A stretch of DNA of 64,000 bases from VRUE01 sp963702035 (GCA_963702035.1 OY969700.1:1116001-1180000); one strand, 5' to 3'; shown: positions 26,815 to 34,808, numbered from the stretch's first letter. Made by a program: numbers and translations. The notes: a model not told the origin generated them from the sequence alone.

Positions 26815-27204
26815 ACTCAACGCCGCGGGAATGTCCGTCTGGGCGAAGTCGTTGCCGGTGAAGAGCAGCGGATGGTCTGCGACTCTGGCCGTGGCATAGG
26901 TCATGCAGTCGCCGTAGTTCAGGGCAGCTGGGTGGCGGCCCTTGCCGTAGCTGATGAAGGCATCGGCAGCCGCGCGTCGCTGCGCCTCGTCGAAGGCAAT
27001 CACCTCAACGTCGTTCCGCTCCAAGAACTGTGCGACGAGCGACCGACCCTGGAAATCGGAGCGACCGATCATCACCATCTCGACCTCCACCAGGGTCGGC
27101 GCCCCAATCGCGACCTCCGCCGCATCAGCGGTTGCGTCGAGTAGGCGCTCGTGACCCGGCTCCTCGATGATCATCGACACAACTGCGGAGCTGTCGAGAA
27201 TCAA
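26812..27204 (-). CDS. vapC: VapC-type PIN-domain ribonuclease toxin
   Basis: 130 residues. The PIN-domain acidic residues appear in MILDSSAVVSMI (first Asp), PTLVEVEMV (Glu, ~40), NYGDCMTYATA (Asp, ~97) and FTGNDF (Asp, ~118), spaced as in VapC toxins that cleave tRNA or rRNA. The start overlaps the antitoxin stop by four bases. Together with the upstream vapB it forms a complete type II module with a palindromic operator at 27483-27501. Confidence 0.9.
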   Translation of the reverse strand: MILDSSAVVSMIIEEPGHERLLDATADAAEVAIGAPTLVEVEMVMIGRSDFQGRSLVAQFLERNDVEVIAFDEAQRRAAADAFISYGKGRHPAALNYGDCMTYATARVADHPLLFTGNDFAQTDIPAALS

Positions 27205-27479
27205 TATCCCTCCGGTCCGTAGCCAAGAATCTCTTCTCGTTCAGCCTTGGTTATCGATTTGCCTCGCAACTCAGCCGGGATCTGCGGCCAGATCTCGGTC
27301 TCCATGAACCGGCGGAGATCCTGACGCCGTTTCTCTTTGCTCCCTCCCTGCTGGAGCTCCAGCCGGTCACGTTTCTCCCGCAGCGCGTTGCGCACGGCCC
27401 CGGTCTTGCTGTCCCCCGTGAGCTCTGCCACCTCCGCCGCCAATTTCTCCGTCTCCTGGTCCTTGATGTTGAGCGCCAT
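27201..27479 (-). CDS. vapB: VapB-type antitoxin
   Basis: 92 residues. The N-terminus MALNIKDQETEKLAAEVAEL, then GDSKTGAVRNALREK, is the ribbon-helix-like DNA-binding pattern of the Rv0623/PSK-type VapB family. The C-terminal third (IWPQIPAELRGK ... EILGYGPEGY) is the toxin-wrapping tail, with the frequent EILGYG ending. It overlaps vapC by four bases and starts four bases from its probable operator. Confidence 0.88.
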   Translation of the reverse strand: MALNIKDQETEKLAAEVAELTGDSKTGAVRNALREKRDRLELQQGGSKEKRRQDLRRFMETEIWPQIPAELRGKSITKAEREEILGYGPEGY

Positions 27480-27482
27480 GGC

Positions 27483-27501
27483 GTAATCGTACGCCGATTA
27501 C
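27483..27501. promoter_or_regulatory. vapBC operator palindrome
   Basis: GTAATCG-TACGC-CGATTAC is a perfect 7+7 inverted repeat centred 13 bases upstream of the vapB start, the standard place for VapB/VapBC conditional autorepression. Confidence 0.7.
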
Positions 27502-27642
27502 ACCAGTGGCTTCTTGTCTGCAAGCTTTATATCAGACCCGCGCGCTATTGTCTGTGACACAATGAACCTCCACCGTAGAGACTCGGCTTCTCCCGACTGG
27601 CGGCTGTAGATACTCGAGCTCGCAGACAAGAGAATCCCGGCG

Positions 27643-27921
27643 ATGGACGTCGCCCGACGCTTCGGCGAGAACCTGCGCCGATGCCGGCGGCGCGCCAGCC
27701 TGTCCCAGGAAGAGCTCGGCCTGCGCTCCTCGCTGCACCGCACCGAGATCGGCCTGCTCGAGCGCGGCGCCCGCGTCCCCCGCATCGACACGCTGATCAA
27801 AATCTCCAGCGCCCTGAAGATCCAGCCGGTCGAACTGATCGAAGGCATCGAGTGGACGCCGGGCAACACGACAAGCGGCAGCTTCTCGATCGCCCCCAAA
27901 GGCGACCCGCGGTCGAACTAA
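27643..27921 (+). CDS. Orphan Xre-family HTH regulator
   Basis: 92 residues. The Xre helix-turn-helix spans residues ~5-62 (FGENLRRCRRRASLSQEEL, then SSLHRTEIGLLERGARVPR and IKISSALKIQPVELIEGI). The short C-terminal tail has no recognised domain. It stands alone between vapBC and the glycosyltransferase and overlaps the latter's 3' end by four bases in convergent orientation. The target is unknown. Confidence 0.85.
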   Translation: MDVARRFGENLRRCRRRASLSQEELGLRSSLHRTEIGLLERGARVPRIDTLIKISSALKIQPVELIEGIEWTPGNTTSGSFSIAPKGDPRSN

Positions 27922-29111
27922 GCCAGACTCGGATCGCCTGCCAAATCTGAGTAGACCGCCGCGGTCCGCTCGGCGACGTCGCCCCAGTCGAAGCGGCGCA
28001 GGTGCTCGTAGGCTTCGGCGACGAGGCTCTGGCCGAGCTCGTCGTCGCGCAGCACGCGGATCGCGACCTCGGCGAGGGCTTCGGCGTCGTGGGGGCGGAA
28101 GCGCAGGCCGACCTCATCGTGCGGGACGACCTCGCGCAGGCCGCCGGTGTCGGCGACGATGCAGGGGCATTCCGAGGCCATCGCCTCGAGCGCGACCAGC
28201 CCGAAGGGCTCATAGATCGAGGGCACCACGGTCAGGTCGGCGATCCGGTAGAGCGAATGCAGGACGTCGTCGCCGATCCAGCCGAGGAATGTGCCGTGCT
28301 CCATCAGGCCCAGCTCCTGCGCCTGGCGATGCAGCTCCTCCTCGTGGGTGCCGGAGCCGGCGACCAGGAAGCGCGTCCCCGGCGCCTCCTCGATCACCCG
28401 CGGCATCGCCTCCAGGGCGAGCTGGAAGCCCTTCTCGTAGACGAGCCGCCCGATCAGCAGCACCAGCTTCTCCTCGGGCGCGGCGAACTCGGCCCGCATG
28501 CGCCTCAGCTCGGCCGGGTCCTGGACAGGGAGATCGTCGGGATCGATCCCGTTGGGGATCACGCTGACCCGCTCCTCCTCGACCCCGAAGATGTCGACGA
28601 TCTGCTCGCGCATGTAGTGCGAGCAGGCGATCGTGCGCTCCGAGCGGTTGGTGATCCAGCGCTCGACCCCGTGGATGTAGCTCTGCGGGTGCTTGTCCAC
28701 CCAGCCCTGGTGGCGGCCGTGCTCGGTGGCGTGGATCGTCGTCACGAGCGGCGCCTCGAAGCGCTTCGCCAGGTGGTCGCAGGCGTTGGCGACCAGCCAG
28801 TCGTGGCCGTGCACGAGGTCGAAGCTGTAGCGGTCGCCGAGCTCGACCCCCGCGGCGAGCATGTCCGAGTTCATCCGCTCGACCCAGGCGACGAACTCGC
28901 CCAGCTCTGTGGGCCGCTGCGGCTCGCGGATACGGTGGATGTGGACGCCGGCGCGACGCTCCTCGGCCGGCGACTCCTCACCGCCGCGGGTCAGGACATG
29001 GACCTCTACGTCGCGCTCGACCAAGGCCTCGGAGAGCTTGCGCACGTGCCGTGCCAGTCCGCCCTCGATCAGCGGCGGGTACTCCCAGGAGAGGATCAGG
29101 ACACGGGTCAT
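27918..29111 (-). CDS. GT4 glycosyltransferase (Rv3032/GlgA-like alpha-1,4-glucosyltransferase)
   Basis: 397 residues with a GT-B fold. N-terminal LSWEYPPLIEGGLARHV (~8-24) is the nucleotide-sugar/acceptor loop of glycogen-synthase-like GT4 enzymes; HGHDWLVANAC (~102) and VIPNGIDPDD (~197) follow. The C-terminal domain has GRLVYEKGFQLALEA and the EPFGLVALEAM motif (E-x7-E, ~306). It follows GH57 and methyltransferase genes on the same strand in the order of mycobacterial Rv3030-Rv3031-Rv3032, which make methylglucose lipopolysaccharide. It probably elongates an alpha-1,4-glucan chain. Confidence 0.92.
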   Translation of the reverse strand: MTRVLILSWEYPPLIEGGLARHVRKLSEALVERDVEVHVLTRGGEESPAEERRAGVHIHRIREPQRPTELGEFVAWVERMNSDMLAAGVELGDRYSFDLVHGHDWLVANACDHLAKRFEAPLVTTIHATEHGRHQGWVDKHPQSYIHGVERWITNRSERTIACSHYMREQIVDIFGVEEERVSVIPNGIDPDDLPVQDPAELRRMRAEFAAPEEKLVLLIGRLVYEKGFQLALEAMPRVIEEAPGTRFLVAGSGTHEEELHRQAQELGLMEHGTFLGWIGDDVLHSLYRIADLTVVPSIYEPFGLVALEAMASECPCIVADTGGLREVVPHDEVGLRFRPHDAEALAEVAIRVLRDDELGQSLVAEAYEHLRRFDWGDVAERTAAVYSDLAGDPSLA

Positions 29112-29132
29112 GGAGTTGGCCGGACCCTGCGC

Positions 29133-30581
29133 TCAGGGCTCCAACAGCGGTGCGAGGCTCAGGTCCGGGGCTAGGGCACGCATACACGGATCGGTGACGG
29201 ACCGGGAGTCTATGGCCTCCAGCAAAGCCTCGGCGTGATCGGTCACGCGGCGGAAGGGGTAGTCGCCTGCCTGGCCGCGCTTGTCGAGGAAGGCCCAGTC
29301 GCTTGCCTGGACGGCGAGCAGCTCGCGCGCCGCCCGCGACGCGGCGGGCCCGCGCAGGCCCTGGGCGAGCGCGCGCAGCAGCCGCAGCTCAAGCCGTCGA
29401 GCGCCCCAGGCGAGGTCGGCGACCGGTGGCGAGTCCCACGTGCGCAGATCCTTGTCCTCGCCCCAGGTCGAGGCGGCGAGCGGCCGTGCGAGCGGCTCGT
29501 GCTCGGCGATTGCCTGCGGCGCGGTGAGCAGGCGGACGCCGGCCGCGGCGGCGCCGGTGAGCACTTCGCGCAGCCAGACCGCACCCTCCGACCACCAATG
29601 CCCGAGCAACTCGGTGTCGATCGCGAAGACGATCAGGCCGCGGCGCCCGCGCTTCGCGGCGAAATCGCGCAGGCGCGCCGCGATCGCGGCGAGGAACTCC
29701 CCCGCCTGGCGGCGGGCCGCGGCCGCGGCGGCGACGGGCTCGTAGGCCCCGCCCCCGACCTTCCAGATCCGCACCCCGCGCAGCGATTTGCCCGCGAACT
29801 GCGCGTGGGCGGGGTCGGAGGGGTAGCCGTCCAGCGACCAGAGCCACTGGATCGCCTCCCAGTCGATCGGCAGGGCGACCGGGCCGGCCCCGGTTGCGAT
29901 CGGATCCAGCGCGTCCAACGGATCCCCGTCGTGAGCGCTCTGATCGACACAGAACCACCGCACCCCGTGCTCCGCCAGCCTGTGCTCCAGCCCCGGCCCG
30001 TAAGCGCACTCGGGCAGCCAGAAGCCGCCGTCCCAGCCAAAGCGGCGCCGGTGCGAGCGGATGCCGGCGTCGATCTGCAACCGCACTCCGGCGCGCGTCG
30101 CCAGCATCGGCAGCACCGCATGGGTCGCCGCCGAGGCGGCCAGGGCGATCCGCCCTTCCGCCGCCGCATCCTGGAAAGGCCGCAACGGATCCCCCCCGAC
30201 CGCATCCAGCAGCTCCAGCGCACGCCGGTAGCGGACCAGCTCCGCCTCACAGGCGTCCCGGCACTCGGGCGCGACCTCGGGCGCGTCCGCCTCCGCCGCC
30301 CCGATCCGCCACTCGATCAAGAACCGCCGCAATCGCTCAGCCGCCCCCGCATCCTCCAGCTGATCGGCCAGCACCGGCGTCACGGTCATCGTCAGATCCC
30401 GCGCCACCTCAAGCACGGGCAGGTAGGACCGGATCACGGCGTCGAACAACCACTCCTCGCCGAACGGATAGGTCCCGAACCCCTCGACATAGGGCATATG
30501 CGAATGAAGAACGATCGCCAGATCGCCGGCACTGCCTCCAATAGCGGGAGGGACGGGTGTCCCAGTCGCGAGCGGCGTCAT
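29133..30581 (-). CDS. GH57 alpha-glucan branching enzyme (Rv3031-like)
   Basis: 482 residues. GH57 motifs are clear: VLHSHMPYVEGFG (motif 1, ~24-36), FWLPECAYGPG (motif 3, nucleophile Glu, ~190), and VFAIDTELLGHWWSEG (motif 4, acid Asp, ~325). The C-terminal helical DUF1957-type region is present. Homologues branch alpha-1,4-glucans with alpha-1,6 links. The only standard start before motif 1 is the ATG at 30581, which lies inside a long inverted repeat (30544-30666); the first ~13 residues (MTPLATGTPVPPA) are therefore encoded by repeat DNA. Confidence 0.93.
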   Translation of the reverse strand: MTPLATGTPVPPAIGGSAGDLAIVLHSHMPYVEGFGTYPFGEEWLFDAVIRSYLPVLEVARDLTMTVTPVLADQLEDAGAAERLRRFLIEWRIGAAEADAPEVAPECRDACEAELVRYRRALELLDAVGGDPLRPFQDAAAEGRIALAASAATHAVLPMLATRAGVRLQIDAGIRSHRRRFGWDGGFWLPECAYGPGLEHRLAEHGVRWFCVDQSAHDGDPLDALDPIATGAGPVALPIDWEAIQWLWSLDGYPSDPAHAQFAGKSLRGVRIWKVGGGAYEPVAAAAAARRQAGEFLAAIAARLRDFAAKRGRRGLIVFAIDTELLGHWWSEGAVWLREVLTGAAAAGVRLLTAPQAIAEHEPLARPLAASTWGEDKDLRTWDSPPVADLAWGARRLELRLLRALAQGLRGPAASRAARELLAVQASDWAFLDKRGQAGDYPFRRVTDHAEALLEAIDSRSVTDPCMRALAPDLSLAPLLEP

Positions 30582-30720
30582 GTTTTTCGCCAGAACCGCT
30601 CAGCGAGAGAGGGGCAGCCGCCCGGCGAAAAACCCAGCACGCGACTGGGACACCCGTCCCTCCCGCCCCCGAGGCACCCAGCGAAAAACCCAGCGCCCGA
30701 GTGGGACACCCGACCCTCCC
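30544..30720. repeat. Long perfect inverted repeat family B, copy 2, with an adjacent direct repeat
   Basis: 30544-30570 and 30640-30666 are 27-bp perfect inverted arms (GCGGGAGGGACGGGTGTCCC at one end) around a 69-base loop containing a second perfect stem, GTTTTTCGCC/GGCGAAAAAC on the minus strand. The right-hand segment starting GGCGAAAAACCCAGC (30624-30664) is repeated at 30680-30720 with 5 differences in 41 positions. The repeat fills the gap between the methyltransferase stop and the GH57 start and includes the GH57 start codon. Confidence 0.7.
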
Positions 30721-30722
30721 CC

Positions 30723-31493
30723 CTACGCATGACAGACGGCGAGGAAGTCCAGCGCCCGGTCCAAGTCGTCACCACGCAACGAGAAGTCCGAGGCGGCGAT
30801 CGCCGGGGTGAAGCGATCGTAGAAGGGCTTGGTCAGCCGCAGCCCTTTGTGGACGCGGTCCCAGCCAAGCCCGATCGCGATCTCGTGCACCCGCAGCTTG
30901 CGAGCGTGGAAGAGCCCGAGCAGCTCGACCCGCTCGAAGTGGTCCTCGCAGAGCGCCCGGAACTCCGCCGCGCGGTACTCGCGCACGTGCCAGGGATTGT
31001 CGGACTTCTCCGCTCCGGCGGGCGCCAGCGTCAGCAGGTTGGGGGTGGAGACGTAGGCCACACCGCCCGGCGCCAGCATCGACTTGAAGTGCTCGAGGAT
31101 CGCGCCGGCGTCCTGGACGTGCTCGATCGTCTGCAGGAAGACCACCGCGTCGCAGGGCTCGGCGAAGCTCTCGACCAGGTCGCGCTCGTAGCGCAGGTTG
31201 TCGCGCAGGTAGCGCAGCCGCGCGTGCTCGTGCGCCTCCGGGTTGGCGTCAACCCCGACCACGCTGGCCGCGCTCCCGGCCAGCACGTCGGAGCCGTAGC
31301 CCTCGCCGCAGGCCATGTCGACGACCCGCCGGCCGGCGACCCGCGCCGCGATCCATTCGTAGACGGCGAGGTGGCGACGGAACCAGTAGTTCTCCTCGGG
31401 CACGTCGGGCAGCGTCCGCTCGCCGGTCAGCGGCAGCGGCGGCACCCCCGGTGGCTGGTTCTCCTGGACGAACTCCCGATTCATGACCGGCAC
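30723..31493 (-). CDS. SAM-dependent methyltransferase (Rv3030-like)
   Basis: 256 residues from a GTG at 31493; an ATG at 31484 is an alternative. The N-terminal block PLTGERTLPDVPEENYWFRR (~21-40) is diagnostic of the Rv3030 group, followed by the SAM-binding VVDMACGEGYGSDVL (~57), the acidic VVGVDANPEA and VVFLQTIEHVQDAG. In mycobacteria this gene accompanies the GH57 and GT4 genes of methylglucose lipopolysaccharide synthesis, and the same order and strand occur here. It may methylate glucose units of an intracellular polysaccharide. Confidence 0.92.
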   Translation of the reverse strand: MPVMNREFVQENQPPGVPPLPLTGERTLPDVPEENYWFRRHLAVYEWIAARVAGRRVVDMACGEGYGSDVLAGSAASVVGVDANPEAHEHARLRYLRDNLRYERDLVESFAEPCDAVVFLQTIEHVQDAGAILEHFKSMLAPGGVAYVSTPNLLTLAPAGAEKSDNPWHVREYRAAEFRALCEDHFERVELLGLFHARKLRVHEIAIGLGWDRVHKGLRLTKPFYDRFTPAIAASDFSLRGDDLDRALDFLAVCHA

Positions 31494-31535
31494 CGTATTG
31501 TTCCCGCCCCCATGCCCCCCTCTTTCCCCTTTTCC

Positions 31536-31700
31536 CAGCGTCCATCAGGAGACTCAGCGTGTGCGGCTGGCGAGCGCCGGACCAAGCGGGGCAAGGACGC
31601 AGGGAGGCCGAATAGCAGCGCTATTTGGCCGACTGAGGACGCCGCACCGCGCCGGTCCGCCGCCGCCAGACGCGCGCGGGGAGTCTCCTGATGGACGCTG
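31536..31700 (+). repeat. Structured repeat element family A, copy 3
   Basis: A 20-bp perfect inverted repeat (CAGCGTCCATCAGGAGACTC, 31536-31555, pairing with 31681-31700) encloses a second stem (GCCGGACC/GGTCCGCC) and the conserved core: ACCAAGCGGGGCAAGGACGC, AGGGAGGCC, then GACTGAGGACGCCG. The apical hairpin is GGCCGAATAGC-AGC-GCTATTTGGCC (31606-31630), unrelated in sequence to other copies but fully paired. It sits between divergent methyltransferase genes, and its right arm contains the ATG start codon of the plus-strand gene. Confidence 0.75.
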
Positions 31701-32590
31701 CACACATCAAGGACGTCAACACGCGCTACCACGACGCGGCGGCGGACGAATATGACGCCAAGTGGGGCATCGACTTCGGCGCCACCGGGCAGAAGCAGGT
31801 GCACGGGAAGCTGGCCAAGGCGCTTGGCGGGCTTGACGGCGAGCGCTTCCCCGACGCGCTCGAGATCGGCTCCGGCACCGGCTATTTCTCGCTCAACCTG
31901 CTGCAGCTGGGGACGATCGAGCGGCTGACGGCGACCGACATCTCGCCGGGAATGCTGCGGCGACTCTCCGAGACGGCCTCGGGCCTGGGCCTGGAGGCCG
32001 AGACCGTGGCGACCGAGGCGGAGGAGCTGCCCTTCGAGGACGAGAGCTTCGACCTCGTCTTCGGCCACGCCGTCCTGCACCACATTCCCGACCTGGAGCG
32101 CGCCTTTGCGGAATTCCGCCGTGTGCTGAGGCCGGGTGGCGCGATCGCCTTCTGCGGCGAGCCCTCCCGTTACGGCGACCGCCTGGCGGCAGCCCCGAAG
32201 CGAGCGGGAATGATCGCCGCGCCCGCCTGGCGCCGCCTGGTCGGGGCCAGCCCCCGGGCCGTCGCCGAGATGGACCTCTCCCACGGACACGCCCTCGAGG
32301 GCGAGGTCAACGTCCACGCCTTCGCCCCGGCCGACCTGCGACGGCTGCTGCGCGACAGCGGCTTCGAGCAACGGCGGGTCGGCGGCGAGGAGCTGCTCGC
32401 CAACGCCTGGGGCTGGGGCCTGCGCACGGTCGAGTCGAGCGCCGAGCCCGACTCGGTCTCCTGGGGCTGGCGCCGCTTCGCCTTCAACAGCTACATAGCC
32501 CTGCAAAAGGTCGACACCCGCCTCCTCGAGCCCCACCTCCCCGCCGAGCTCTTCTACAACCTCCTGCTCTCGGCCCGCAAGCCGGCCTGA
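31691..32590 (+). CDS. Class I SAM-dependent methyltransferase
   Basis: 299 residues. The methyltransferase core shows ALEIGSGTGYFSLNLLQ (motif I, ~57-73), ATDISPGMLRRL (~80), and the FDLVFGHAVLHHIPDLE block (~116-132) typical of Methyltransf_11 enzymes. The C-terminal ~90 residues are not recognisable. Substrate unknown; it faces the Rv3030-like methyltransferase from across the repeat element and may belong to the same polysaccharide or lipid pathway. Its start codon lies within the right arm of repeat family A copy 3, so a folded transcript would bury the start. Confidence 0.88.
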   Translation: MDAAHIKDVNTRYHDAAADEYDAKWGIDFGATGQKQVHGKLAKALGGLDGERFPDALEIGSGTGYFSLNLLQLGTIERLTATDISPGMLRRLSETASGLGLEAETVATEAEELPFEDESFDLVFGHAVLHHIPDLERAFAEFRRVLRPGGAIAFCGEPSRYGDRLAAAPKRAGMIAAPAWRRLVGASPRAVAEMDLSHGHALEGEVNVHAFAPADLRRLLRDSGFEQRRVGGEELLANAWGWGLRTVESSAEPDSVSWGWRRFAFNSYIALQKVDTRLLEPHLPAELFYNLLLSARKPA

Positions 32591-32632
32591 GCCAGCCCGT
32601 CCCCCGCTCCCGGCCGAGCCCACCTCGCCGCC

Positions 32633-32680
32633 GATGTTGCAGCATTGGCCCACCCATCGTGGGGGAAAAGCTGCAACATC
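32633..32680. repeat. Palindromic repeat family C, copy 2
   Basis: GATGTTGCAGC (32633-32643) and GCTGCAACATC (32670-32680) form a perfect 11-bp stem around CCCAC/GTGGG. Read on the minus strand it gives TTGCAGCTTTTCCCCCACGA, nearly the same as the plus-strand sequence of copy 3 at the other end of the DUF559 gene, so the two copies face each other as inverted repeats. Confidence 0.7.
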
Positions 32681-32692
32681 GTGGGTCGGCTG

Positions 32693-33616
32693 TCAGCTGG
32701 CGGCGGCTTTTTCGAGACGAGCGATGATTACGGCCAGAGCGCGCCGCACTTCGTCGGGCCTGTAGCGGATCTGATCTTCGCCGAAGCGCACGGTGGTCAA
32801 GCCAGAGGTCGTGTGCGCCTGGTCGCGGCGATGGTCGCTTGCCTGCTCTCCCGGTGTTCGGTGATAGCGCCAGCCATCCGTCTCGACCACCAGCCCAAGG
32901 TGCGGCCAGTGGAAGTCGACCCGGTAGCCGTTCACGACGACTTGTGTCTCGGGCAGAGGCAGGCTGGCTGCGCGCACGATGGCTAAGAACCGGGACTCGA
33001 GGCCGGTGTCGGTGAGGGCATCAAGGTGGAGCAACCGGCGCATACAGGCCATGCCGGGCCGCGGTCCAAGCCCGGCAACAATGCGACGAAGAGCCTCGGG
33101 GTTGACCAGGTCGAGTCGATCAGCATCGTTGATAGCCCGTTCCACCCGCCATGCCGGCGCGCATGAAGCGAAATCGACAAGGGTGGAGATCGGGTCCGTC
33201 ACCGGTATCCCCGCCACGTCGCGTCGATGCTCCGAACTCAGATCCCGGCGCCTATGCGACTTGATTCCCGGCCGCTGGAGAAATCGCCCTGGAGGCAGGG
33301 TGACATGGATCGCAGTCGCGTTGAGAACCCGCGTGAGACCCCAGAGCGCAGCCGCGCTGCTGTGGCTCAACAACGCTTCCCGACCACAAGCGAGGACAGC
33401 CCCCATCCAGCGTCCCTTCTGGTCAACTTCCGGTCGCCCGACCGCATATACACCGCGCCAGAGTGGATGCAGGCGACCCTTGTTTACGCGGTGTTCGATC
33501 GAGCGAGGGCCGATCCCGAGCGCAAGCAACTGTGCCCGTGAAATGACACCGTGCTGCTCGCGGACCAGATTCCAGACTCCAGCCGCTGGATCTTGCCGCT
33601 TTTCCCCCACGATCAT
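32693..33616 (-). CDS. AbiEi-like wHTH plus DUF559 (Vsr-type PD-(D/E)XK) protein
   Basis: 307 residues from the ATG at 33616; a TTG at 33631 is the longer alternative, both inside a palindrome. Residues ~10-60 form the AbiEi-type winged helix (VISRAQLLALGIGPRSIEHR, then LHPLWRGVYAVG). A mid-domain of unknown role follows. The C-terminal ~100 residues are DUF559, with a Vsr-like nuclease pattern (YRVDFHWPHLGLVVETDGWR, then HRRD). The combination is common as scattered orphans in actinobacteria. Flanking family C palindromes 12 bases beyond the stop and over the start suggest autoregulation or mobility. Confidence 0.82.
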   Translation of the reverse strand: MIVGEKRQDPAAGVWNLVREQHGVISRAQLLALGIGPRSIEHRVNKGRLHPLWRGVYAVGRPEVDQKGRWMGAVLACGREALLSHSSAAALWGLTRVLNATAIHVTLPPGRFLQRPGIKSHRRRDLSSEHRRDVAGIPVTDPISTLVDFASCAPAWRVERAINDADRLDLVNPEALRRIVAGLGPRPGMACMRRLLHLDALTDTGLESRFLAIVRAASLPLPETQVVVNGYRVDFHWPHLGLVVETDGWRYHRTPGEQASDHRRDQAHTTSGLTTVRFGEDQIRYRPDEVRRALAVIIARLEKAAAS

Positions 33617-33635
33617 GGGACAAGGCTGCAACTTG
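33592..33635. repeat. Palindromic repeat family C, copy 3
   Basis: CTTGCCGCTTTTCCCCCACG then ATCATGGGACAAGGCTGCAA. The outer TTGCCGC/GCTGCAA stem has one mismatch, and the inner CCCACGATCATGGG is a near-perfect palindrome. It covers the start codon region of the DUF559 gene and is the mirror of copy 2 beyond the 3' end of that gene. Confidence 0.7.
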
Positions 33636-33680
33636 CCGAGTTCGCCCCCCCTGGCGCGGGCGGAGGGTTGGTATTGGGCG

Positions 33681-34808
33681 CTATTTGCGGTCTTGGCGGC
33701 GGGCTCGGTGGAGCTTGGTGCGGGAGTCGAAGCCCTTGAGGTGTTTTTCGCCGGCGTAGGAGTAGTCGAAGCCCTCCCCCGCCGCGGCCTTTGCCGCGGC
33801 GTCGAGCAGGACGCTGCCGGGTTTGGCGATCGCGGTGAGGCGGCTGGCGAGGTTGACCGGGCGGCCGTAGTAGTCGCCGGCCTGGATGTGGACCGAGCCG
33901 TGGGCGACGCCGGCGCGCAGGCGCGGGAACTCGTCGCCTTCTTCGTCCGCCGCCTCGACCATGCGCAAAGCCGCCTCGACCATCGCCGCCGCGTCGGTGG
34001 AGACGAGCATCGCCGCGTCGCCGATCAGCTTGACCAGCCGCACCGGCGGCTCGGCCACCGCGGTCGCGAGCTCGTCGAGGCGACCGGCGATCAGGCCCAG
34101 CTCTTCGGTCTCGACCTGCTCGCCGAGCTTGGTGAAGCCGACCAGGTCGGCGAAGCAGACGGCGATCTCCGTCGCCGTCCCCGGCTGCCCCGCGGCGATA
34201 TCGCCGGCGCCGATCACATCGCGGCGGATCTGCTCGAGCATGTGGGCGCGGAAGGCGTAGGAGAGCGTCGGCTCGAAGACCGGCAGCATGTACTCGGCGG
34301 CGGCGGCGAGTCGCAGGGCGAGGTCGCGCTCGGTGTCGCCCGGCTGCATCAGCGTGCGCACGACGAGGTCGCGGTTGGCCTCGGCGATCCGCGCCGTCGC
34401 CATCCCGATCGTGCGCGCCACCTGCACGATCCCCTCCTCGGGCAGGCCGGCGTCGCGGAAGGCCTTGATCCGCTTCGCCTCCTCCAGGTCGGAGGCGGTC
34501 AGCGAGCGCTCGTCGGGGTCGGGGTAGGGGATCCCGACCGCCGCCGTCGCGCGCTGCAGCAGGTCCAGCCCCACCTCGGCGATCTCGGCGATTTCACGCG
34601 GGGTGTAGCGGGGGCCGTCGCCGGCCACGGCACGCTCGACCGGCAGTAGGACAAGGCGCCCGCCTTCGACCGCCTCGCGCAGCTCCTCCAGCGGGACGCC
34701 TTCGCCGGCGAGGCGTTCGAGCAACGCAAGCCGCGCCTCGCGCGCCTCGCCCTCGACGCCGTCGAGCAGCCCCTCCGCCTCGAAATCGATCATCGGGAGT
34801 TCCGACAT
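33681..34808 (-). CDS. Class III adenylate/guanylate cyclase with N-terminal regulatory domain
   Basis: 375 residues from the ATG at 34808, which follows a GGGGGAG ribosome site; a longer frame to 34865 lacks support. The N-terminal ~190 helical residues match the autoinhibitory regulatory domain of Rv1264/Rv2212-type actinobacterial cyclases. The C-terminal catalytic domain has the metal aspartates in VCFADLVGFTKLG (~220) and LIGDAAMLVS (~260), and NLASRLTAIAKPG (~323; transition-state Asn/Arg). It would make cAMP, possibly tuned by pH or lipids as in Rv1264. Single gene. Confidence 0.9.
   Translation of the reverse strand: MSELPMIDFEAEGLLDGVEGEAREARLALLERLAGEGVPLEELREAVEGGRLVLLPVERAVAGDGPRYTPREIAEIAEVGLDLLQRATAAVGIPYPDPDERSLTASDLEEAKRIKAFRDAGLPEEGIVQVARTIGMATARIAEANRDLVVRTLMQPGDTERDLALRLAAAAEYMLPVFEPTLSYAFRAHMLEQIRRDVIGAGDIAAGQPGTATEIAVCFADLVGFTKLGEQVETEELGLIAGRLDELATAVAEPPVRLVKLIGDAAMLVSTDAAAMVEAALRMVEAADEEGDEFPRLRAGVAHGSVHIQAGDYYGRPVNLASRLTAIAKPGSVLLDAAAKAAAGEGFDYSYAGEKHLKGFDSRTKLHRARRQDRK

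Noticed and set aside
31536..31700. Family A as integron attC or simple MITE
   Set aside because: attC core sites (RYYYAAC/GTTRRRY) are not present, and MITEs would share terminal repeat sequence between copies, whereas these arms differ in every copy.
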